NCBI GenBank assembly: GCA_031259225.1 | Contig: JAIRLT010000145.1 | Coordinates: 1-11,503 of the forward strand | Length of the DNA stretch: 11,503 nt | Direction: 5' to 3' | Source of the DNA: Prevotellaceae bacterium | GTDB taxonomy: Bacteria > Bacteroidota > Bacteroidia > Bacteroidales > UBA932 | Shown here: positions 6,326-11,503 of the stretch, piece after piece | How the letters are laid out: each line of letters starts with the position of its first letter | Position numbering within the stretch: position 1 is the stretch's first letter | Program-made: the position numbers and the translations under genes | The notes under the pieces: model-generated | The model's database searches: none | The model's input: only the letters and a program-made list of their open reading frames with translations | Told to the model about the DNA's origin: nothing

Positions 6326-7357
6326 ATGAAAAAACCTGCACAAAAATACATATTACTCTTTGCCGCGCTAATATTATTGTCCATTATTTTATTTTTTGCC
6401 GACATTTTTTTTGGGTCGGTCGCTATTTCTACAAAAGAAGTATGGATGGCTTTAAGCGGCAGTGAAGATTTGTCGCCTACCGTTGAACAAATAATCTTAT
6501 ATTTCCGGTTACCGAAAGCGATTGTTGCCACGTTGGCGGGGATGGCTTTAGCGGTAAGCGGTCTACAAATGCAAACGGTTTTCCGGAACCCGTTAGCTGA
6601 CCCCTACGTGTTGGGCATTAGCTCCGGCGCGGGCTTGGGCGTAGCGTTGTTTGTTCTGGGAACAGGTTCGTTGGCGGTATCGGGCGTCCTGCTCTGGCTG
6701 AAAGATTTCGGCGTAGCGGCGGCAGGTTGGGTAGGCGCAATGATTATTTTGGGATTTATCCTGTCGGCTTCGATACGCTTGCGCAATAACATGACCATTT
6801 TAATTTTCGGGATAATGATTGGCGGCGCAGCTTCGGCTATTGTTGGCGTCCTGCAATATTTCAGTTCCGCATCCGCACTGAAGACGTATGTATTGTGGAC
6901 GATGGGAAGTTTCAGCAATGTATCGCCACAACAGTTGTCGCTATTGCTCTTGGCGGTGGTTGCCGGGTTATTACTGGCTATTCTTTCTATAAAAAACCTG
7001 AATGCGCTGCTGCCCGGTGACACCTATGCCCAGAGTATCGGCATGAATGTGCGCCGCGCGCGTGCCGTCATTTTCATCAGTGCGGGATTGCTCGCCGGCA
7101 CGGTTACCGCTTTCTGCGGACCTATCGGTTTTGTCGGGATTGCCGTTCCGCATGTGGCGCGCATGACGTTCCGCGATGCCAACCACAATGTCCTTATTCC
7201 CGCTTCCATATTGATTGGTACGTGCATGATGCTATTGTGCGATGTGATTTCGCAATTGCCCGGAACCGGCAGCATACTGCCGCTGAATACCGTCACCGCC
7301 CTGATGGGCATCCCTGTTGTTATAGCTATTATTTTCCGCAACCAACGCAATTATTGA
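6326..7357 (+). CDS. FecCD-type ABC transporter permease (iron/heme/cobalamin uptake)
   Basis: The 343-residue protein has the usual FecCD/BtuC length. The start is ATG 6326 (MKKPAQKY), after the -7 box, followed by a hydrophobic helix (LLFAALILLSIILFF). The family signature is clear: RLPKAIVATLAGMALAVSG at 61-79, then Q-x-x-FRNPLADPYVLGISSGAG to about 103. The cytoplasmic coupling region GFVGIAVPHVARM is at 268-280, and the protein ends with PLNTVTALMGIP near 319-330. About ten membrane helices are expected. It forms the inner-membrane channel for a periplasmic-binding-protein-dependent importer and is cotranscribed with the ATPase that follows. No substrate-binding protein lies next to it, so the cargo cannot be decided, and no cobalamin riboswitch was recognised upstream. 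Confidence 0.93.
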   Translation: MKKPAQKYILLFAALILLSIILFFADIFFGSVAISTKEVWMALSGSEDLSPTVEQIILYFRLPKAIVATLAGMALAVSGLQMQTVFRNPLADPYVLGISSGAGLGVALFVLGTGSLAVSGVLLWLKDFGVAAAGWVGAMIILGFILSASIRLRNNMTILIFGIMIGGAASAIVGVLQYFSSASALKTYVLWTMGSFSNVSPQQLSLLLLAVVAGLLLAILSIKNLNALLPGDTYAQSIGMNVRRARAVIFISAGLLAGTVTAFCGPIGFVGIAVPHVARMTFRDANHNVLIPASILIGTCMMLLCDVISQLPGTGSILPLNTVTALMGIPVVIAIIFRNQRNY

Positions 7358-8412
7358 TGAAAAAAACGATTGACATACAGGAATTGATGATTGGTTACCG
7401 GCGGCGTTCAAGCGGCTACAACGGCGCTATTGCACGTCCCATGCACCTGTCCACCACCGGCAGCGAACTGCTGGCGCTGGTCGGCTTGAATGGCGCGGGA
7501 AAGAGTACTTTGCTACGCACCATTGCCGGTTTGCAAAAACCCATTGACGGGAAAATATTCCTGTGCGGGAAACCGCTTCCCGACTATTCGCGCAACGAAT
7601 TAGCCAAAATCATCAGCTTCGTATCAACCGAGCCCATAGCCGTTCCTTACTTAAAGGTATTTGATTTGGCGGCTATGGGGCGCTATCCCTATACCGGCAG
7701 GATGGGGCATTTGAACGAAGATGACAAATACCAGGTTTTGGAAGCCTTGGAACTGGTGGGCTTGCGCGCTATGGCATGGCGCAATGTAAGCACCTTGAGC
7801 GACGGCGAACGCCAGCGGGTAATGATTGCCCGCACATTGGTGCAGGACACGCCCATCGTGCTGTTCGACGAGCCTACCGCTTACTTGGACATGCCCAATA
7901 AGTACGAAACGCTGGCTTTGTTGCAGCGGCTGGCGCACAACCGGCATAAGACCATTATTTATTCGACGCATGACATTTCACTCGCCACCCGCACCGCCGA
8001 CAAATTATGGTTGATAACCCCGGCGGGCATTTCCGAAGGCGCCCCGGAAGACAGCAGCATCCAACGGGCGATTAAAGAATTATTCAACAGTACAAATGTA
8101 GAATATAGCACTCATTCCGGCGACTTCCGTCCTAAAAATATTGTTTATGGGGAAATCACCGTTTACACAAAAAACGACCCGCAACGAATACGGCAAGCAT
8201 TGGCGCGGTGGGGCTACAATTGCATACTAAATCCCCGCATCCCGCGTGAAGACCTCCCAAAAATCACGCTGAACATAAAAAAAACAGAACAGACCATTGA
8301 CTACCATTTTTCAGGGGTAGAGCGCCGGTTTACTTCTTTCTATGATTTGGGCATGTATATCACCAAGCACCCGCCGGCAATGCCCACACCGGCACCCACG
8401 CCTGTAAAGTGA
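7357..8412 (+). CDS. ABC transporter ATP-binding protein (FecE/BtuD-like) with C-terminal extension
   Basis: The 351-residue protein starts at ATG 7357, whose A is the last base of the permease stop (TGATG), implying translational coupling. Walker A is GLNGAGKST (43-51), the signature is LSDGERQ (147-153), Walker B is IVLFDEP (167-173), the D-loop is YLD and the switch His is His205 (STHD). The usual Q-loop glutamine is missing: the aligned segment reads ISFVSTEPIAV (86-96), so Thr91 or Glu92 takes its place. I believe close Bacteroidota relatives also vary here. Residues from about 225 on extend beyond the roughly 255-residue FecE core, contain a possible small alpha/beta domain (262-335) and end in a Pro-rich tail (PPAMPTPAPTPVK). 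The extension could be regulatory; its function is unknown. Confidence 0.93.
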   Translation: MKKTIDIQELMIGYRRRSSGYNGAIARPMHLSTTGSELLALVGLNGAGKSTLLRTIAGLQKPIDGKIFLCGKPLPDYSRNELAKIISFVSTEPIAVPYLKVFDLAAMGRYPYTGRMGHLNEDDKYQVLEALELVGLRAMAWRNVSTLSDGERQRVMIARTLVQDTPIVLFDEPTAYLDMPNKYETLALLQRLAHNRHKTIIYSTHDISLATRTADKLWLITPAGISEGAPEDSSIQRAIKELFNSTNVEYSTHSGDFRPKNIVYGEITVYTKNDPQRIRQALARWGYNCILNPRIPREDLPKITLNIKKTEQTIDYHFSGVERRFTSFYDLGMYITKHPPAMPTPAPTPVK

Positions 8413-8430
8413 CAAAGTGGAACACCTCCT

Positions 8431-8464
8431 CCCAGCCCCTTCCAAGAGAGGGGGGCGCACTGGG
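8431..8464 (+). terminator. Hairpin ending the ABC operon
   Basis: CCCAG (8431-8435) pairs with CTGGG (8460-8464), and CCCCT (8436-8440) with AGGGG (8449-8453), with unpaired GGGCGCA spacing on the 3' side. It begins 18 bases after the ATPase stop, between convergent genes. GC-rich CCCAGCCCC...GGGG hairpins are common in Bacteroidota intergenic DNA. No T-run follows directly (AACAATTT). Confidence 0.45.
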
Positions 8465-8586
8465 AACAATTTACGGATTTACAGGTTTACAGATTTAGGC
8501 TAACGCCCCAGCCCAATTAGTCACATTAGCACATTAATCACATTAGCCTGCGTCAGCACTAACCACTAACCATTAACCACTAATTA
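8465..8586. repeat. Intergenic repeat mosaic III
   Basis: In order: three 8-bp units TTTACGGA, TTTACAGG, TTTACAGA (8470-8493, partial to 8497); a degenerate separator GGCTAACGCCCCAGCC (about 8498-8513); TAATGTG-type units in reverse orientation (8515-8546); a GCCTGCGTCAGC separator (8546-8557); then 7-bp CTAACCA/TTAACCA units (8559-8586). 8515-8557 is the reverse complement of 3036-3078 with one mismatch in 43. The right end overlaps the last codons and stop of the lipid kinase gene. Confidence 0.9.
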
Positions 8587-9545
8587 GCGGTGTTAGCGTA
8601 GTCTGCCCCGACGACGACTTTGATGCTTTTCGGAATTAGCTCAAAGGTAAAAGGCGAGTAGCCCATGGCTTCGCCGTCAATTTCGACGGGGCTTTCGGGG
8701 AGGCTGTCAATGACTACCCGTTTCCCCTGCCGGGCAAGGACTTTCGGGATACGGTAGATTTTCCCGTTATACAATTTCCGGAAATGGTAAAGTATTTTCA
8801 GGGGGTTCATCTGTTTTACGATGGTAATATCAAACAGTCCGTCATCAACGACGGCATTGGGCATTTGGTTCATCCCGCCGCCATTGTATTTGCCGATGCC
8901 AACCGCCGCCGAAAATACGCTGCCTTTGAACAGCAGTTGATCGTCCACCGTGACGGTGAATTGCTTGGAATGGTACGAGAGCAACGTGCGGAACGTCCCC
9001 CGCAGGTACATGTTTTTGCTGTAGCGCCCTTCGTCTTTCAGGCGGTTAAACAGCCGATTGACCATCGCGTCGAAGCCCAAGCCTGCCACGTTTGCCATGT
9101 AGCGTTGATGTTTGATGCGCGTTTCGTAGAAAGTAATCAAGCCCACGTCCTGCAAGATAGTACGGTGGTTCACTATTGACTGCACCGCTTTGGAATAAGT
9201 GTCGGGGATACCGAACATGCGCAGCCAGTCATTGCCTGTGCCGGCGGGGATCACTGCCAGCGACACGCCGGACGGCGCTACTTTCTGCTGGATGAACAAA
9301 CCGTTTACAATTTCATTGATAGTCCCGTCGCCACCGATAGCCACAAGTTTGCGGTAACCGTCATTGACGGCTTTCACCGCCAGTTCTACCGCATGGTATT
9401 TATGTTCGGTGAACACGCAACTGAAATCAATCCCGTTCCGGTTCATCTGGTTGGAAATAATGGGCCAATCCGTAAGCCCCCTGCCGCTGCCGGCTTTGGG
9501 GTTCACGATGACCATCCATGCTTCTTTTATTTTTTCCCCGACCAT
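8580..9545 (-). CDS. Diacylglycerol/lipid kinase family protein (YegS/DgkB-like)
   Basis: The protein is 321 residues from the ATG at 9545. An in-frame TTG at 9560 would add five residues and overlap the antiporter stop, and is the main alternative. The DAGK catalytic domain begins VIVNPKAGSGRG (12-23), with the nucleotide motif GGDGTINEIVNGL (71-83) and PAGTGNDWLR (100-109). The C-terminal lobe has KYNGGGMNQMPNAVVDDGLFDI (219-240) and VEIDGE (287-292). Members phosphorylate diacylglycerol, sphingoid or related lipids with ATP at the inner membrane face; the substrate is not predictable here. It lies 11 bases downstream of the antiporter gene and is probably cotranscribed. The last residues (ANTAN) and the TAG stop run into a 7-bp repeat array. 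Confidence 0.92.
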   Translation of the reverse strand: MVGEKIKEAWMVIVNPKAGSGRGLTDWPIISNQMNRNGIDFSCVFTEHKYHAVELAVKAVNDGYRKLVAIGGDGTINEIVNGLFIQQKVAPSGVSLAVIPAGTGNDWLRMFGIPDTYSKAVQSIVNHRTILQDVGLITFYETRIKHQRYMANVAGLGFDAMVNRLFNRLKDEGRYSKNMYLRGTFRTLLSYHSKQFTVTVDDQLLFKGSVFSAAVGIGKYNGGGMNQMPNAVVDDGLFDITIVKQMNPLKILYHFRKLYNGKIYRIPKVLARQGKRVVIDSLPESPVEIDGEAMGYSPFTFELIPKSIKVVVGADYANTAN

Positions 9546-9556
9546 ATTAATATCGT

Positions 9557-11092
9557 TCAATCTTCTTCTTCAATTTCCACCCTCGTTGCCGTTTCCAGCC
9601 CAAACATGGCGGAAGTTTCCTGTAATACTTTATCATCTTCGCAAATGAGCAGCAGTTTGTCGTTTACTTTAAGTTCCGTATTCCCTTTCGGGATAAAATA
9701 ATTATCATCACGCTTCACCATTACGACCAGCGCCTTGTCGTGCAGCGGCAGGTTCAGCAGCTTGTGCCCGTCCTGCAACATAACGTCGGTAACGGTAATC
9801 TGCATCATTGACGATTTAATGTCGTCCGTAAAATCCATTGCAAAATCATCCGGTTTCCGGTCCGGGCGAAAAGGTCGCGCCAGACCCAGCAAGCGGGCAA
9901 ACCACGACACGCTGGTGCCTTGCACCATCAGTGAAAGGATGGTGATAAAAAATACAATGTTAAACATGGTGCGCGCATGCGGGATTTCCGCAATCATCGG
10001 ATAGGTGGCAAAAATAATAGGCACTGCGCCGCGCAAGCCTATCCATGATATATACACCCGGTCGTTGAACGTCATTTTGCGGAACGGCAGCAGGCTGATA
10101 AGCACCGCCGCCGGACGCGAGAAGATAATCATAAAGATACCGACCAATATCCCGATACCCGCAATAGGCAACAGTTCCGACGGATTGACCAATAATCCCA
10201 AAGTAAGGAACATCACAATCTGGAACAGCCATGCCAGCCCGTCAAAAAATTTCAGGGTAGTACGTTTGTGTACGAACTTGCTGTTGCCCATCACCAGCCC
10301 GGCAATATATACGGCAAGATAGCCGTTGCCTTTCAAAAAATAGGTGGCGGAAAACACAAAAAGCATGCAGGTCAATAACAATATCGGATAGAGCGCATCG
10401 TTGTCGATATTGATTTTATTGATGACCCGCACCGCCAGCTTTCCCAACACAAACCCAAGCGCTGCGCCGATGATTACCTGCGCGACAAACAGCCAGGCAA
10501 TATCGCCCCATGCTACCGCCGTTTCCACCGTAGCCTGTACTTGCCGGATAATCGAAATCAGGCTAATGGTAAGCATATACGCCATAGGGTCATTACTGCC
10601 GCTTTCCAACTCCAGCAGCGGGCGCAGGCGATGCCGCAACAGCAATCCCCTCGACCGCAGGATGGCAAACACCGACGCCGAATCGGTCGAAGACATCACG
10701 GACGCGAGCAACAACGCTTCCAGAAAAGTCAAGGTCACGGAAGGGAAAAACCAGTTCGTCAGGTAATAGATGAACGTGCCGGTGATTAACGCCGTCAGCA
10801 GGACGCCCAGTGTCGCCAACACAATCCCCTGCCGCGCCACCGGGCGGATTTCACGGTACTTTGTATCGATACCGCCGGAAAACAGGATACAGATAAGCGC
10901 AATAACGCCGATATTTTGTGCAACATGGAAATTATCAAGGCGGATAATGTCGAACCCGTCCGAACCGGCAAGCATGCCTATCAGCAGGAACAGCAACAAT
11001 ACCGGCACGCCGAACCTGTAACCGGTTTTCCCGGCTATTATGCTCAGGAAGAGCAATACCGCCACCACTAATAAAAAATATTCTACGTTCAT
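9557..11092 (-). CDS. nhaP2: K+/H+ antiporter, NhaP2/CvrA type
   Basis: The 511-residue protein starts at the ATG at 11092, 16 bases after a good promoter. Residues 5-400 are a CPA1 Na+/H+ exchanger domain of about 12-13 helices, with SSTDSASVF (134-142) and ESGSNDP (163-169) carrying the conserved acidic ion-site residues, and GLRGAVPI (352-359). Residues about 425-500 form an RCK_C/TrkA_C regulatory domain (LNLPLHDKALVVMVKRDD, then IPKGNTELKVNDKLLLI). E. coli CvrA is longer (about 580 residues); this is nearer other Bacteroidota homologues. It exchanges cytoplasmic K+ or Na+ for protons, and the RCK_C domain probably senses a ligand. The acidic tail is EIEEED. It is the first gene of a unit with the lipid kinase. 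Confidence 0.93.
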   Translation of the reverse strand: MNVEYFLLVVAVLLFLSIIAGKTGYRFGVPVLLLFLLIGMLAGSDGFDIIRLDNFHVAQNIGVIALICILFSGGIDTKYREIRPVARQGIVLATLGVLLTALITGTFIYYLTNWFFPSVTLTFLEALLLASVMSSTDSASVFAILRSRGLLLRHRLRPLLELESGSNDPMAYMLTISLISIIRQVQATVETAVAWGDIAWLFVAQVIIGAALGFVLGKLAVRVINKINIDNDALYPILLLTCMLFVFSATYFLKGNGYLAVYIAGLVMGNSKFVHKRTTLKFFDGLAWLFQIVMFLTLGLLVNPSELLPIAGIGILVGIFMIIFSRPAAVLISLLPFRKMTFNDRVYISWIGLRGAVPIIFATYPMIAEIPHARTMFNIVFFITILSLMVQGTSVSWFARLLGLARPFRPDRKPDDFAMDFTDDIKSSMMQITVTDVMLQDGHKLLNLPLHDKALVVMVKRDDNYFIPKGNTELKVNDKLLLICEDDKVLQETSAMFGLETATRVEIEEED

Positions 11093-11108
11093 AACCTAAT
11101 TTGCGGGG

Positions 11109-11139
11109 TAAATATACTACATTTTCCGCAATTATCAAA
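11109..11139 (-). promoter_or_regulatory. Promoter of the antiporter-lipid kinase unit
   Basis: On the minus strand, TTTG (11139-11136) is followed by 19 bases and then TATATTTA (11116-11109). This is the Bacteroidota -33/-7 arrangement with correct spacing; only the last G of the -7 box differs. It ends 16 bases before the ATG. It is the only promoter in the window with both elements at normal spacing. Confidence 0.65.
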
Positions 11140-11190
11140 ATGGCAAATGGCGAACGGCGAAGAAGAAAGAGGAAAACCCGGCATATGGAG

Positions 11191-11222
11191 GATTTAAAGA
11201 TTTAAAAATTCAAAGATTTCAA
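11191..11222. repeat. AT-rich 8-bp tandem repeat
   Basis: Four consecutive 8-base units: GATTTAAA, GATTTAAA, AATTCAAA, GATTTCAA. The array abuts the A-run that forms the T-tail of the adjacent minus-strand terminator. Confidence 0.75.
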
Positions 11223-11268
11223 AAAAAACCGCCGGTAAGTTTCCTTACCGGCAGTTCTTTGTTGCACC
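11221..11268 (-). terminator. Intrinsic terminator, copy 1
   Basis: On the minus strand, GCCGGTAAG, loop GAAA, CTTACCGGC (11252-11231), then GG and eight T (11228-11221). The helix can extend outward through AACT pairing with GGTT (one T-G wobble). The preceding GGTGCAA-AAAGAACT stretch is shared with copy 2. It separates the antiporter promoter from transcription entering from the right. Confidence 0.8.
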
Positions 11269-11276
11269 CAGTTTTT

Positions 11277-11409
11277 AGTCGTAAGTCATAAGTCGTAAGT
11301 CGTAAGTCGGCTGGCGCGTCAGCTAATTAGTCACATTAAACAATTAGACAAATTAGCACATTAACCTGCGCCAGCTAATTCCTAATTCTTAATTCCCAAT
11401 TCTTAATTC
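11277..11409. repeat. Intergenic repeat mosaic IV
   Basis: Four 7-bp units AGTCGTA/AGTCATA plus a partial (11277-11310), the separator GGCTGGCGCGTCAGCT (11309-11324), degenerate reversed TAATGTG-type sequence (11321-11364), the separator CCTGCGCCAGC (11365-11375), and five exact-length 7-bp units CTAATTC, CTAATTC, TTAATTC, CCAATTC, TTAATTC (11375-11409). It lies entirely between the two terminator copies. Confidence 0.9.
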
Positions 11410-11410
11410 A

Positions 11411-11458
11411 AGAAAAAACCGCCGGTACATTTCTGTACCGGCAGTTCTTTCTTGCACC
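11411..11458 (-). terminator. Intrinsic terminator, copy 2
   Basis: On the minus strand, GCCGGTACA, loop GAAA, TGTACCGGC (11442-11421), then GG and six T (11418-11413). It lies exactly 190 bases from copy 1. Of five differences in 46 aligned bases, four are two compensating base-pair changes at the top of the stem; the fifth is in the flank. Confidence 0.8.
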
Positions 11459-11459
11459 G

Positions 11460-11503
11460 TTAAATTTTTGAATTTTGAAATCTTTAAATTTTGAAATTTA
11501 CGG
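11460..11503. repeat. AT-rich 8-bp repeat at the window edge
   Basis: Read on the minus strand, units AATTTCAA, AATTTAAA, GATTTCAA, AATTCAAA follow in 8-base steps. These are the same unit types as 11191-11222 but inverted. The last bases (TTTACGG) match the start of the TTTACGGA module seen at 3955 and 8470, so another module probably continues beyond the window. Confidence 0.7.

Larger units (their letters stand above)
11093..11503. other. Non-coding region upstream of the antiporter
   Basis: No credible gene is seen. From the left: the minus-strand promoter, about 50 bases of plain A/G-rich sequence, AT-rich 8-bp repeats, a minus-strand terminator, a 7-bp repeat and palindrome mosaic, a second near-identical terminator, and a final AT-rich 8-bp repeat that runs off the window. 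A minus-strand gene is likely to the right. Confidence 0.6.

Noticed and set aside
8465..8586. Insertion sequence remnant or MITE between the convergent genes
   Set aside because: No terminal inverted repeats with a target duplication and no transposase fragment; the content is fully explained by the tandem modules and separators.

Overview
The window looks like chromosomal DNA of a member of the Bacteroidota, most likely order Bacteroidales. Four signs support this. Candidate promoters have the TAnnTTTG -7 box typical of the phylum. There is an outer-membrane beta-barrel protein with an N-terminal carboxypeptidase-regulatory-like domain. There is a TPR / WD40-like / CRD / OmpA lipoprotein with the architecture of the type IX secretion protein PorE. 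The partial gene at the left edge ends like a 'Fibrobacter succinogenes major paralogous' domain protein. No mobile element, tRNA, rRNA or CRISPR array was seen.

Layout, left to right. 1-63 is the tail of a plus-strand gene. 64-568 is non-coding and holds three hairpins and a promoter. 569-2998 encodes the outer-membrane beta-barrel protein. 3202-3888 is radC. 4130-6115 is the PorE-like lipoprotein, which starts at TTG. 6326-8412 is a two-gene ABC uptake operon (FecCD-type permease, then ATPase) whose stop and start codons overlap. Facing it on the minus strand is a second two-gene unit: a NhaP2/CvrA-type K+/H+ antiporter (11092-9557) followed by a diacylglycerol/lipid kinase (9545-8580). 11093-11503 is non-coding and carries the antiporter promoter and two near-identical minus-strand terminators for a gene beyond the right edge.

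The genes are ordinary cell-envelope and housekeeping functions: metal, heme or cobalamin uptake, envelope anchoring or secretion, ion balance and lipid phosphorylation. They do not form one obvious pathway.

The unusual part is between the genes. Four intergenic regions (2996-3129, 3877-4094, 8465-8586, 11191-11503) are mosaics of short AT-rich tandem repeats with 7-, 8- or 8/9-bp units. Many of the modules are separated by a GC-rich palindrome related to GCTGGCGCGCCAGC. The same modules recur in both orientations, differ by whole repeat units, and run right up to or into the stop codons of three genes. They are absent from the coding regions, from 64-568 and from 6116-6325. The two terminators at the right edge show compensatory base changes around a conserved GAAA tetraloop.
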